From positions 1 to 64,000 of the forward strand of contig JAFVGB010000004.1 of NCBI GenBank assembly GCA_017475185.1: 64,000 nt of DNA. Direction: 5' to 3'. Within the stretch, counting starts at the first letter, position 1; the number at the start of each line of letters is the position of its first letter. Shown piece by piece: positions 17,559 through 27,069 of the stretch. The notes beneath the pieces are model-generated. The model was not told the origin of the DNA. It worked only from the letters and a program-made list of their open reading frames with translations, and searched no databases. The stretch is from Clostridia bacterium. GTDB lineage: Bacteria; Bacillota_A; Clostridia; TANB77; CAG-508. Position numbers and translations under genes: made by a program.

Positions 17559-18539
17559 CTAAACAATAACTATTGCAATAATTGAAAGCAATAAAGTTAT
17601 TAGACTGAATATAGAAACTACTTTGTTCTCATTCCATCCACTTAATTCAAAATGATGATGTATTGGAGCCATTTTAAATATTCTATTTCCTGTTTTTTTA
17701 TAATATGCTACTTGTACCATTACAGAAAGAGTTTCTATTATTGGTATTAATGCTAATACTATAAGAATTAATGGCATTTTTAAATATAAAGCCATTCCTG
17801 CAATTGCTCCACCTAATAAAAGCGAACCAGTATCTCCCATAATAACCTTTGCAGGATATAAATTAAATAGTAAAAATCCTAAGCATGCTCCTACTAAAAT
17901 ACATCCAATAAATGTTACTTCTCTAATTCCAAACATTACACTAATTACAACTAATGCTGTTATAATTATAGTTGTTACACTTGTTGCTAATCCATCTACT
18001 CCATCTGTTAAATTTACTGCATTTGTTGTACCTAATAAAACAAATATTGCAAATGGAATATATATCCATATTGGAATTTGTATATATTGTTTTATTATTG
18101 GTATATATGTTTCTGTTCCTATTGATAAAACTTTTACTAAATATAATGTATATATAGTAGCAACTATTAATAGTCCAATCATTTTATATAATGGTTTTAG
18201 TCCTTTTGTATTTTTTAAAACTAATTTAATAAAATCATCTACAAATCCAACTACACCAAATCCAATTGTTACAAATGCTAGTGGAATTAATCTTTCAACA
18301 ACCTCTTTTTCAGAACCACCATGCATTGTTATAAATATAAGTGTTGTAACTATCAACGTAGTTACAGCCATTATTATTCCTCCCATTGTTGGAGTTCCTT
18401 GTTTTTTCAAATGTGATTGTGGTCCATCTGTTCTTTCAATTTGACCTATTTTTAATTTTTTTAATATTGGTATTATTATTAGTCCTAAAACTACACTTAT
18501 CGCAAATGCAAATAATACTACCTGAATATGAAGTTCCAT
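17559..18539 (-). CDS. mraY: Phospho-N-acetylmuramoyl-pentapeptide-transferase MraY
   Basis: Integral membrane enzyme that attaches phospho-MurNAc-pentapeptide to undecaprenyl phosphate, making lipid I. 326 aa, about ten helices. Conserved 'GTPTMGG', 'FVDDFIK', 'NLTDGVDGLA', 'VIMGDTGSL' and the histidine loop 'APIHHHFELSGW' are present. Follows murE directly; murF is absent from the window. Confidence 0.96.
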   Translation of the reverse strand: MELHIQVVLFAFAISVVLGLIIIPILKKLKIGQIERTDGPQSHLKKQGTPTMGGIIMAVTTLIVTTLIFITMHGGSEKEVVERLIPLAFVTIGFGVVGFVDDFIKLVLKNTKGLKPLYKMIGLLIVATIYTLYLVKVLSIGTETYIPIIKQYIQIPIWIYIPFAIFVLLGTTNAVNLTDGVDGLATSVTTIIITALVVISVMFGIREVTFIGCILVGACLGFLLFNLYPAKVIMGDTGSLLLGGAIAGMALYLKMPLILIVLALIPIIETLSVMVQVAYYKKTGNRIFKMAPIHHHFELSGWNENKVVSIFSLITLLLSIIAIVIV

Positions 18540-18603
18540 CTTTTGCTATTTCCTCCTTCTACTTATAACCATTTTTAATAGTTATTTTTCTTTTGTTTAA
18601 TTA

Positions 18604-20079
18604 TTATTTTTTTCCTTTCATAATTTCATTTACAATGATTCTTTCATCAAAAGGATGCTTAACATGATTTATTTCTTGATAAGGTTCATGACCTTTTCCA
18701 GCAAGAATAATTATATCGTTTTTATTTGCCATTTTTATTGCATATTTTATTGCTTCAATTCTATCTACTATACATATATATTTTCCTTTTGTTTTCTTCA
18801 TTCCTTCTTCTATTTGATTAACAATTGTTGTAGGATCTTCTGTTCTTGGATTATCTGATGTTATTATAGTAAAATCAGCAATTCTTCCAGAAATTTCTCC
18901 CATTAATGGTCTTTTTCCAGGATCTCTATCTCCTCCACATCCAAATAAGCTTATAACTCTTCCTTTAGTATATGATTTAGTTGCAGATAATATATTTTCC
19001 AAACTTTCTGGTGAATGAGCATAATCTATCATAATTGTTAATCCCTTAGGATTTTCAACCAATTCACTTCTTCCTGGAACTTTTAAATCCAATAAGGCTT
19101 CTTTTATTGCTGTTGCATCACACCCTAATTTAGTTGTAATAGCAATTGCTGCTAATGCATTATATACAGTAAATCTTCCTGGAATATCAACTTTTATTCT
19201 TTCATTTCTTGTTCCAATTTTAACTTTAAAATCAACTGCAGCATTTGTAATTGTAATATCTTTTGCTAACAAATTACAGTAATTGTCTATACCATATGTT
19301 GATATATTTTTCTCTGGTAACAATTTTGGAATTTTTGATGTTTGTAAATCATCACTATTAACAAAACATATTTTGCACATATCTAATAATTTCATTTTAG
19401 AATCAAAATAATCTTTCATATCAGGATGTTCTTTTGGGCTAATATGATCTTCTGAAAAGTTTGTAAATACACCTATATCAAAATCACATCCAGTTACTCT
19501 ATTTAATTTTAAGCTTTGTGAAGATACTTCCATAACAACAACTTCGCATTTTGCTTTGACCATTTTGTTAAATATTTCTTGTAATTTAATACTTTCTGGG
19601 GTTGTTCTATCACTATCTTCTAATTTTTTGTCACCTATATATGTCGCAATTGTTCCTACTAAACCTACTTTTTTGCCAGCTTTTTCTAATATACTTTTAA
19701 CCATAAAACTTGTAGTTGTTTTTCCTTTTGTTCCTGTAATACCAACTAATTTGAATTTTGTTGATGGATTGTCGAAAAAATTACAAGCACAAATAGCTAA
19801 TGCTAACCTTGTATCAGGAGCAAGAATTATTGTTACATCATTCATGATTTCCTTTAATAATTTTTTATCCATATCTATACTTGCAAGAACTGCAACAGCG
19901 CCTTTTTTTATTGCATCTTTTATATAATCGTGACCATCTACGTCAAATCCTTTAATTGCAACAAATAGTCCATTTTTCTTTATATTTCTTGAATCACTAT
20001 CTACAACAGATATATCTATATTTAAGTCACCTTTTACTTTTAAACCTTCTAAACCTGATAAAATGTTTTTTAATTCCAT
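18604..20079 (-). CDS. murE: UDP-MurNAc-tripeptide synthetase MurE (mesoDAP type)
   Basis: Adds the third residue to the peptidoglycan stem peptide. P-loop 'GITGTKGKTTTS', central domain 'MEVSSQSL', and C-terminal 'TSDNPRTEDP'. The DNPR tetrad is the motif associated with meso-diaminopimelate specificity, so the cell wall is probably DAP type. 491 aa, standard. GGAGG ribosome site. Upstream neighbour spoVD. Confidence 0.95.
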   Translation of the reverse strand: MELKNILSGLEGLKVKGDLNIDISVVDSDSRNIKKNGLFVAIKGFDVDGHDYIKDAIKKGAVAVLASIDMDKKLLKEIMNDVTIILAPDTRLALAICACNFFDNPSTKFKLVGITGTKGKTTTSFMVKSILEKAGKKVGLVGTIATYIGDKKLEDSDRTTPESIKLQEIFNKMVKAKCEVVVMEVSSQSLKLNRVTGCDFDIGVFTNFSEDHISPKEHPDMKDYFDSKMKLLDMCKICFVNSDDLQTSKIPKLLPEKNISTYGIDNYCNLLAKDITITNAAVDFKVKIGTRNERIKVDIPGRFTVYNALAAIAITTKLGCDATAIKEALLDLKVPGRSELVENPKGLTIMIDYAHSPESLENILSATKSYTKGRVISLFGCGGDRDPGKRPLMGEISGRIADFTIITSDNPRTEDPTTIVNQIEEGMKKTKGKYICIVDRIEAIKYAIKMANKNDIIILAGKGHEPYQEINHVKHPFDERIIVNEIMKGKK

Positions 20080-20148
20080 AAAAAACCTCCAATTACAATT
20101 TTTTTATATTATATCTCTAATGTTTTAATTTCGCAACCCCCAATTTTG

Positions 20149-22210
20149 TCAATCTACAATTACGTTTCCACCTTCTAAAATTTGTACACCTCCACTTGGT
20201 ACTTGGTTAGAAATAATAAATTCATCTGAAGGTTCTGATTCATTTGTTTCATTTCTTATAACTATCTGTAAACCTGCCTCTTGCAGCACTTTTTTTGCTT
20301 CCTTATATGTTAATCCAACAATATTAGGAACTTCTACATTCATTTTAATATCCTCATTTTCTAATTTATCCTGATTAACTTCTAAATATGGCAATGCCTC
20401 TGTTAAAACTTTTGAGGCAACTGGTGCAGCAACACCTCCTCCACCATGCCCACCTTCTCCTGTTGGATTATATAAAACTACTAATACTACTAATTTAGGA
20501 TTATTAACAGGTGTTACTCCAACAAATGATGCAACATATTTATTAGTATTTACCCCGTCTTCTGAAGTACCTGTTTTACCACCTATAGAATATCCTTTAA
20601 CTTGAGCATTTTTTCCTGTTCCTTCGCTAACCACACTTTCCATCATACTTAAAATTTTCTTTGAAGTATCTTCTGAAATAACTTTTTCTTTTTTTATAGT
20701 TTCAATTTGTTTTATCTGTCCTGTTTTATTATCTATTATTTCCTTTACAATTCTTGGCTGTGTGTATGTTCCACCATTTGCAATTGTAGATACAGCTGTT
20801 GCCATTTGTATAGGAGTAATTTCAAATCTTTGACCAAAAGATATTGTTCCGAAGCTCCACCGGTCCTACCTTTTCTTCAGCTAAAAATATACTTCCAGCT
20901 TCTCCTGGCAAATCTATTCCAGTTTTACCTAAAAAGCCAAATTTTCGCAAATATGAATAATATTTTTGAACACCTAATTTCTGTCCTATCGAAATAAAAA
21001 CTGGATTACATGAATTCATAAGTGCTTCTCTTAAACTTTGAGGTCCATGTGGTCTATAATATCTCCAACACTTTATTCGAACGCCTGCAATTTCTATTGA
21101 ACCACTGCAATTAAATTCTCCCTTATTATCTGTATCTGTTATACCTTCTTCTAAAGCCGCAGATGCAGTTATAAGTTTAAATGTTGAACCTGGTTCATAT
21201 CCATCAGAAATTGCTCTATTCCTCCACATTTGTTGTAAAATATTTGATTTTTCTTCTTGAGACATATTTTCCCAGGCATTTAAATATTCTTCTGAAGTTG
21301 GTTTAAACGGTTCATTTAAATTGTAATTTGGATACCCTGCCATAGCCAAAATATCACCATTATTTGGATTCATTACAATAATACTTCCACCATCTGTACA
21401 CTGATTGTCAATGCAAGCTTCTGCTAGATACTTTTCTGAAATTCCCTGAATTGTTGCATCAATTGTTAAAACCAAATCATTACCGTCTATTGCTGACTCA
21501 TAATCCTCTCCCTCTTTTAAAATTGTACCTCCTTTGGCATCCGTAATTTTAATTATTTTTCCATTTTCCCCTTTTAAAATAGTATCATATACTGCTTCAA
21601 TTCCATTTAATCCTTGATTATCACTTCCACAAAATCCAATTATTTGAGAAGCTAAATTATTATAAGGATAATATCTTTTCGTATCTTCATCAACATTAAT
21701 ACCTGTTAAAATATTGTTTTCTTCCATCCATTTCATTAATTCATCAGCTTGACTTTTTTCTACTTTTTTTGCAATTGTTTCAATTGAACTTCTTTTTGAA
21801 ACTTTCTTTAAAGTTTTTTCATAATCGACATTAAAAATTTCTGATAAAACCTTTGCAACTTTCTCTTTATCTTCATTTTTAATATTAACAGGATTAACAG
21901 TAATGGTTCTTACTGTGCTACTTACAGCCAATACTTTTTTTCCAGTAGCATCATAAATTGTTCCTCTTTTTGGATTTATCTTTCTATCTAAAGTATGTTG
22001 AACATAAGCCATATATTTTAATTTATCACCATCAATAAACTGTATCCAAGCAATTCTACCAATAATCAAACTCATAATTAAAAAAACTGCGACGATTGCA
22101 TTCCTCATACGTTTCTTTCTTGTTGTGCTACCTGTTTTTTCTATTTTACTAAGCTTTAACTTATCAGTTTTCTTTTTTGCCTTTTTCTTCATTTTCTGAA
22201 TATCACTCAA
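20149..22210 (-). CDS. spoVD: Class B penicillin-binding protein, SpoVD/FtsI type with PASTA domain (one +1 recoding site)
   Basis: Transpeptidase of septal or spore-cortex peptidoglycan. Order: cytoplasmic basic tail, membrane helix (~36-55), dimerisation domain, transpeptidase with 'EPGSTFKLI' (active Ser), 'SCN' and 'GGKTGTSE', and one C-terminal PASTA domain starting at 'VEVPNIVGLTYKEAKKVL'. Reading is interrupted after codon 453: GAG CTT CGG AAC. Skipping C gives EL-GTISFGQRFEITPIQMATA, exactly the conserved stretch before the KTG box, and a total of about 686 aa. The KTG box and PASTA domain lie in the shifted frame, so without recoding the enzyme would be inactive. Start at TTG 22210 with AGGAG ten bases before it. 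Confidence 0.85.
20849..20851 (-). other. Putative +1 recoding site of spoVD (CGG)
   Basis: CTT CGG A in frame; GGA after skipping C restores 'GTISFGQ'. Confidence 0.7.
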
Positions 22211-22340
22211 AAATCTTCATCTCCTAACAGGTTATTGGATTTTTTTACAAATAATTTCTATTGTAAAAAAGTTAAGTTTCACTACATCTTATGAAAAAAA
22301 TTCTTTCCATATACCAAACTATAAAAAAGATTTTGATACC

Positions 22341-22368
22341 TAGACAAGCAAAAATTTTATGATATAAT
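22341..22368 (+). promoter_or_regulatory. Promoter for the racemase/ligase pair
   Basis: -35-like TAGACA (22341-22346), a 16-base spacer and a perfect -10 TATAAT (22363-22368), followed by the leader of the plus-strand racemase gene. The -35 is one mismatch from consensus. Confidence 0.6.
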
Positions 22369-22381
22369 ACAACTATAAAAT

Positions 22382-22430
22382 AAGGAAGGAGATTATGATA
22401 TGTGTAAATCCATATCATAGAAAAAAATAA
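22382..22430 (+). promoter_or_regulatory. Leader with strong ribosome site, hairpin and mini-ORFs before the racemase
   Basis: AAGGAAGGAG (22382-22391) is followed by ATG codons at 22395 and 22400 rather than by the racemase ATG at 22430. The first opens an 11-codon frame (MICVNPYHRKK) whose TAA (22428-22430) overlaps the racemase ATG by one base. A 9-bp perfect hairpin plus a G-U pair (22393-22402 with 22411-22420) lies between. Either translational coupling through the mini-ORF, or looping that brings the ribosome site next to the real ATG, would serve translation of the gene. Confidence 0.55.
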
Positions 22431-23617
22431 TGTACAGAAGAACATATCTTGAAGTTGATTGTGAAAAATTAAAAAATAATATTATCAATATTAGAAAAAA
22501 TTATCCAGGTTATGATTATTACTTTGGTGTTGTGAAAGCCAATGCATATGGTCATGGTGGATATGTTATTAATAGCCTTATACAAGGTGGAATAAACTAT
22601 TTAGCAGTTTCATCATTAGAAGAAGCTATAAAATTACGCGAATTTAATTCAGAAATTCCTGTTTTAATATTAGAACCTATTCATTTAGAATATCTAGACA
22701 AATGCTTAAAATACAATTTTACAATAACTGTTTCAAATATGGAATATTTTAGAGAACTTGTGACAATTGATCTTCCAAAGCAATTAAAAATTCATGTTAA
22801 ATTAGAAACAGGAATGACAAGATTAGGAATAACATCTTCAAATGATTTAACTGAAATAATAGAAAAATTATCTACTAATTCAAGCCTATTGTTAGAAGGA
22901 TTATACACTCATTTTGCTACAAGTGGAATAAATGACAAACATTGGGATGATCAATTAAATAAATTCAAAGAAATTACTAAAAATACAGATTTATCAAGTA
23001 TTCCAATAGTACATATGGGAAGATCTTTAACATTAGTTAATCATGAAAAAATTCCATTTTGTAATGGAACAAGGCTTGGAATTGCTATGTATGGAATGAG
23101 TCAGAATATGCCTGCTGGTAGTGGATTTAAATCATTTTTACGTAATTTACGTAATAAACACAATAGAAAAAAATTACATATAAGTCCAACAACCACAACA
23201 AATAATTTAGATTTAAAAACAGCAATAACATTATACAGTGAAGTAATTGATTTACATCAAATACATGCAAATGATTTTGTTGGATATGGTGCTTTATTTA
23301 CAGCAGATAGAGATATGACTATTGCCACAATTCCTATCGGTTATGCAGATGGTATTCCAAAAAAAATTAAACATGTATTTATCAATGGAAAGAAATATAA
23401 TGTTGTTGGAGAAATTTGCATGGATATGATTTCTGTTTGTGTTGATTCTAGTGTAAAACTTTATGATAAAGTTACTGTTTTAGGAGGAGCAGAATTACCT
23501 GTAAAACAAGTTGCAAATGAATGTGGAATTAGCAGTTATACATTATTTACTGGAATTACAAATCGTGTGCCAAGAGTATATATTGATAATAATGAAAAAG
23601 TTGAAATCACATATTAA
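22430..23617 (+). CDS. alr: Alanine racemase family (PLP-dependent amino-acid racemase)
   Basis: Fold-III PLP racemase making D-alanine or another D-amino acid. 'YFGVVKANAYGHGG' has the PLP lysine, 'RLGIAMYG' the phosphate-contact region, 'VGYGALFTA' the catalytic tyrosine of the second half, and 'VGEICMDMISV' the MD motif. 395 aa, somewhat longer than usual because of a lysine/arginine-rich insertion (~residues 225-265, 'KSFLRNLRNKHNRKK') before the C-terminal domain. Next to a D-amino-acid-ligase-like ATP-grasp gene, so it might supply a D-amino acid other than alanine. Opposite in strand to the surrounding dcw genes. Confidence 0.88.
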   Translation: MYRRTYLEVDCEKLKNNIINIRKNYPGYDYYFGVVKANAYGHGGYVINSLIQGGINYLAVSSLEEAIKLREFNSEIPVLILEPIHLEYLDKCLKYNFTITVSNMEYFRELVTIDLPKQLKIHVKLETGMTRLGITSSNDLTEIIEKLSTNSSLLLEGLYTHFATSGINDKHWDDQLNKFKEITKNTDLSSIPIVHMGRSLTLVNHEKIPFCNGTRLGIAMYGMSQNMPAGSGFKSFLRNLRNKHNRKKLHISPTTTTNNLDLKTAITLYSEVIDLHQIHANDFVGYGALFTADRDMTIATIPIGYADGIPKKIKHVFINGKKYNVVGEICMDMISVCVDSSVKLYDKVTVLGGAELPVKQVANECGISSYTLFTGITNRVPRVYIDNNEKVEITY

Positions 23618-23637
23618 AATATTTTATATTAAATATA

Positions 23638-23701
23638 CAAAGACCGTCCCTTTAATGTTTCAAAAATGAAACAAAAAAAGACAGTCCCCAATTGTTTCAA
23701 A
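23638..23701 (+). repeat. Intergenic palindromic repeat, copy C
   Basis: AAGACCGTCCC, GTTTCAAAAATGAAAC, AAGACAGTCCCC, TGTTTCAA. It separates the racemase from the ATP-grasp gene; its end touches the AAAGGAGG ribosome site of the latter. Confidence 0.8.
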
Positions 23702-23713
23702 AGGAGGAAATTT

Positions 23714-24925
23714 ATGGATTTTGAAATTTTAATTGCTGGAACTGATGCTAATGCTTATTATATGGCAAGATGTTATCACGAAGCATATGGAAAAAAAGCT
23801 AATTTACTAGGTAAAACGCCTATGATTTATACAAAATATACTAATATCTTAAATGTTATATATGATGAAAATATTTGGACTGAGCAAGGTTTTTTAGATG
23901 CAATTGAAAAATTTAGACTAGAACATCCTGGCAAAAAAATTCTTTTAATTAGTTCAAATGAAACTTATGCAGCGTTTATAAGTAAAAATAAGGATATTAT
24001 TAATGAACAATTTGTTCACAATTATCCAAGCATAGATATTATTAATAGCTTAATTATGAAGGAAACATTTTATAAAACTTACGAAAATTCAGTTTTAGAC
24101 TTTCCTATGACTGTTTATTATGATTGTTCAAATCCAACTGAAATTATAAAAGAGTTTACTTATCCTGTAATTATCAAGCCTAGTAATGTTATAGAATATA
24201 ATCATATCAAATTCGAAGGTAAAAACAAAATATACAAAGTGAATTCTAAGGAAGAATTAGATGACGTTGTTAACAAAATCGTTACAAATGGTTACAAAGA
24301 TACATTAATTCTTCAAGAATTCATACCTGGAGATGATAGTTATTTATTTGACAGTGTTGTTTATTGTGGAAAAGATAAAAAGGTTAAATTAATTTCTTTC
24401 GCTCAAATAGGACTTCAAGAGCATACAAAAACATTAGTTGGAAATGCAGCAGTTCTAATAAATGGATTTAATCAATATGGTGAAAACACTGAAATGATAA
24501 ATACTATTAAAACATTCATGGAAAACATTGGATATCAAGGCTTTGCCGAATTTGATATGAAATATGACTATAGAGATAAGAAATTTAAAGTTCTTGAAAT
24601 CAATGCAAGACAAGGAAGATGTAGCTACTACATTTCACCCTTAGGATACAATTTAGTAAAAGTTTTAGTAGATGACTTAATATATAATAAAGAAATGAAT
24701 TTTGAAATAATTGATAAGGAAGTTTTATTATCTTTTGTTCCAAAAGGCATAATTAAAAAATACATTACAAACGAAGATTTTAAGAAAAAAGCTTTATCAT
24801 TATGGAAAAAAGGTGTTGTTAATCCATTAAAATATAAAAAAGATACAGATTTCAAAAGAAAGCTATTATTGGCAAGAAGGCATATTGATTATTATAAAGA
24901 ATATAAAAATGGAGTTTGGAAATAA
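23714..24925 (+). CDS. ATP-grasp ligase (D-aspartate ligase / carboxylate-amine ligase like)
   Basis: A 403-residue ATP-grasp protein: N-terminal Rossmann-like 'FEILIAGTDANAYYMARCYHE', ATP-grasp core 'YPVIIKPSN', 'LILQEFIPGDDSYLFDSVVY', and the metal-binding 'GFAEFDMKYD...FKVLEINARQGRCSYY'. The overall layout resembles D-aspartate ligases (Asl of enterococci) and related enzymes that add residues to the peptidoglycan stem; the pairing with a racemase supports peptidoglycan cross-bridge formation, but the substrate is inferred. Start placed at ATG 23714 after AAAGGAGG; the longer frame begins inside the repeat element. Confidence 0.75.
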   Translation: MDFEILIAGTDANAYYMARCYHEAYGKKANLLGKTPMIYTKYTNILNVIYDENIWTEQGFLDAIEKFRLEHPGKKILLISSNETYAAFISKNKDIINEQFVHNYPSIDIINSLIMKETFYKTYENSVLDFPMTVYYDCSNPTEIIKEFTYPVIIKPSNVIEYNHIKFEGKNKIYKVNSKEELDDVVNKIVTNGYKDTLILQEFIPGDDSYLFDSVVYCGKDKKVKLISFAQIGLQEHTKTLVGNAAVLINGFNQYGENTEMINTIKTFMENIGYQGFAEFDMKYDYRDKKFKVLEINARQGRCSYYISPLGYNLVKVLVDDLIYNKEMNFEIIDKEVLLSFVPKGIIKKYITNEDFKKKALSLWKKGVVNPLKYKKDTDFKRKLLLARRHIDYYKEYKNGVWK

Positions 24926-24932
24926 AAGCAAA

Positions 24933-24956
24933 AAAGTCGTAGAACACTACGACTTT
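24933..24956 (+). terminator. Bidirectional terminator
   Basis: Stem AAAGTCGTAG / CTACGACTTT with loop AACA and T-runs on both sides. Ends the plus-strand pair and the converging ftsL transcript; this would uncouple ftsL from spoVD, unlike a standard dcw operon. Confidence 0.9.
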
Positions 24957-25688
24957 TTATCTTATTGATGTTGTAAATCCTTTTAACAATTTATCAAAAA
25001 AGTTTGAATCTTCTTCTATTACAACTTGCTCACTTGCTGGAGCAACAAAATCTTCTTTTGGTAAATTAACATAGATTTTTTGATCATTATTTAGCTTTTG
25101 CATCCCTATTTTTTCTTTTGCAGCTTGTTCAATGTTGTTTAAATTTAAATTGTTTTCAATACTTACTTCTATTTGTTGATTTGTTTTACTTAATGCTTCC
25201 ATTTCTTTTTTATATTGTTCCTTTTTGTTAAAACTCTCACTAATCAAAGAATTTTGATAACTAATAGCAAATAAAACTGAAAATCCTGCAACTAAAAACA
25301 TTACAATTTTCAATTTAGCTTTAACATTTGTTTTTGTTTTTTTGACGTTTTGTATATCATTTTGCTCATTCTCAAAAGAATCATTACTCATTTTTCTTTG
25401 ATTGATTGAATTAGCATCATCATATACTCTACGACTTTTATTAACAACCTGCTTTCTTCCATATTCAGGAAAATTTCTTTCTTGTAATTCTTTTGTTCTT
25501 TCTGCTCTATTATATCTATTTGTTCTGCTATTAGCTCCTACTCTATTTCCTTTTGTGTTTTTTGAACGATTACTGGTAGTTGTTACAGGTTCTTCTTTTT
25601 GTGGATATCTTTTTCTATATGGTGCATATTCTGTGTTAAGTTTTCTTGGATTAGTATCATATTGATATCCGTAAAACCTATCTGCCAT
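24957..25688 (-). CDS. ftsL: FtsL-like septum formation protein
   Basis: Bitopic protein of 243 aa: a long, Arg/Lys/Asn-rich cytoplasmic N-terminus (~115 residues), one membrane helix ('LKIVMFLVAGFSVLFAISYQN') and a coiled coil ('KEQYKKEMEALSKTNQQIEVSIENN') with 'AAKEKIGMQKLNNDQKIYV', the typical FtsL/DivIC end. Directly after rsmH (13-base gap), the conserved ftsL position. The cytoplasmic domain is much longer than in Bacillus FtsL. GAGGTG ribosome site. Confidence 0.82.
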   Translation of the reverse strand: MADRFYGYQYDTNPRKLNTEYAPYRKRYPQKEEPVTTTSNRSKNTKGNRVGANSRTNRYNRAERTKELQERNFPEYGRKQVVNKSRRVYDDANSINQRKMSNDSFENEQNDIQNVKKTKTNVKAKLKIVMFLVAGFSVLFAISYQNSLISESFNKKEQYKKEMEALSKTNQQIEVSIENNLNLNNIEQAAKEKIGMQKLNNDQKIYVNLPKEDFVAPASEQVVIEEDSNFFDKLLKGFTTSIR

Positions 25689-25701
25689 TAATTATTTCAC
25701 C

Positions 25702-26641
25702 TCACTCTTTTTCAAAAATTCTAAGCTTAGCACTTTGAGCTCTTGAGTTTTCTTTTAACTCTTCATCTTTTGCTATAATTGGTTTTTTATTTATTATTTT
25801 TCCTAAAGATTTTTCTTTATAATTACATACACAATATGGTAATCCTGGCGGACAAGTACATTTTCCGCACTGCATCTGCATATGCTTGTTTTACTGCTCT
25901 ATCTTCTAATGAGTGAAAAGTTATTATACACAATCTTCCACCCTTTTTTAAACAATCTATAGAATCCTTTACTGTATTATATAAAGGCCTTAATTCATCA
26001 TTTACTTCTATTCTAATTGCTTGAAAAGTACGTTTTGCTGGATGCCCATCTTTTTGCTTTGATTTAGGAATTGAATTTTCAATTATATTCACTAATTCAG
26101 CTGTTGTTTCTATTGTTTTTTCTTTTCTATACTGACAAATATTTTTAGCTATATTTTTTGAGAATCGTTCTTCTCCATATTCAAAAATAATGTTTGCTAG
26201 TTTTTCTTCTGAATATGTGTTTACAACTTTTTTTGCTGTTAAATCCTGTGTTGTATCCATACGCATATCTAAATCATTTTCACCAATGTAACTAAATCCT
26301 CTTGATTTTTCATCTAACTGAAATGACGATACTCCTAAATCTAATAAAATACCATCAACTTTTTCTATTCCTAAATTATTTAATATGTTTTTTATATCAT
26401 CATGATTTCCATGTATATATTTAACATTTTCATATTGTTTCAAATTATTTTTAGCAGCCATTAAAGCATCAGTATCTCTATCAATACCAATTAATAAACC
26501 ATTAGCTGATAACTTACTAGCAATTACTTTACTATGACCAGCACCGCCTAGAGTTCCATCAACATAAATCCCATCTGGATTAATATTAAGTCCTTCTATG
26601 CATTCATCTAACAATACTGGTTTATGCTTAAATTCTAACAT
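25702..26641 (-). CDS. rsmH: 16S rRNA (cytosine-1402-N4) methyltransferase RsmH (one +1 recoding site)
   Basis: SAM-dependent methyltransferase for C1402 of 16S rRNA. N-terminal '[17 protein letters not shown]', SAM motif '[12 protein letters not shown]', '[21 protein letters not shown]', '[16 protein letters not shown]' and '[15 protein letters not shown]' are all present. After codon 258 the frame reads GTG CGG AAA and would end in junk at 25823. Skipping C gives [16 protein letters not shown], the conserved C-terminal cysteine motif, then 'KKPI' and '[15 protein letters not shown]', the standard RsmH ending; total 312 aa, equal to the family norm. Start placed at ATG 26641, nine bases after GGAG. 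Confidence 0.87.
25865..25867 (-). other. Putative +1 recoding site of rsmH (CGG)
   Basis: GCA GTG CGG A in frame; GGA after skipping C gives 'GKCTCPP', the expected C-terminal motif. Confidence 0.7.
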
Positions 26642-26662
26642 AAACATCTTCTCCAATTCCAA

Positions 26663-27069
26663 AACCCAAATTAAATAGCATAATTAGTTGGTATTGTAAA
26701 AATACCAACTAAAGTGCTATTTTCTATTATCTTTATCTTTTGTTTATATTGATATTTTAGCATTTATTGGCTAAGACATCTTTTATTATCTTTTGTTTTT
26801 AAAATTACATCTGTAAACTAAAAACTTTTCTTTTGGGAATCTGTTGATTCTTTTGTAAATTATTTTTTCTTCTTTAGCTTTTTAACATTTTTTCTTTTGA
26901 ATATTCGGCTCAGCTTCAGCCTGATTTTCTTTAGAATAAATGCTTAACTTCAAGCTTTATCTTTTGTGCATTATGTACATCTTTTGTGCTTTTTCTTTTG
27001 TACATTAAAATTTTATCTTTTGTTTTTTACACATTTTATCTTGTGTATATTTATATAAACTTTTGCAAG
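26663..27069 (-). other. mraZ-rsmH spacer with reiterated CAAAAGA motif and a hairpin
   Basis: A 400-base spacer without a believable gene. On the rsmH-coding strand the heptamer CAAAAGA (often ACAAAAGAT) recurs about nine times between 26734 and 27025, several at 16-21 base intervals. A perfect 10-bp inverted repeat AGTTGGTATT / AATACCAACT lies at 26686-26710 without a U-tract, so it is not a standard terminator. Whether this is a long regulatory leader or decayed coding sequence is not clear. Confidence 0.5.

Noticed and set aside
2171..22210. Treating sigE, cwlD and spoVD (and rsmH, dnaB) as ordinary pseudogenes
   Set aside because: All breaks are at in-frame CGG, no other damage is visible downstream, lengths and motifs are complete after the shift, and rsmH/dnaB are core genes. 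Pseudogene decay would scatter the lesions.
26663..27069. Small non-coding RNA or T-box in the mraZ-rsmH spacer
   Set aside because: No T-box motif (TGGN with specifier loop), no U-run after the hairpin and no recognisable RNA family.
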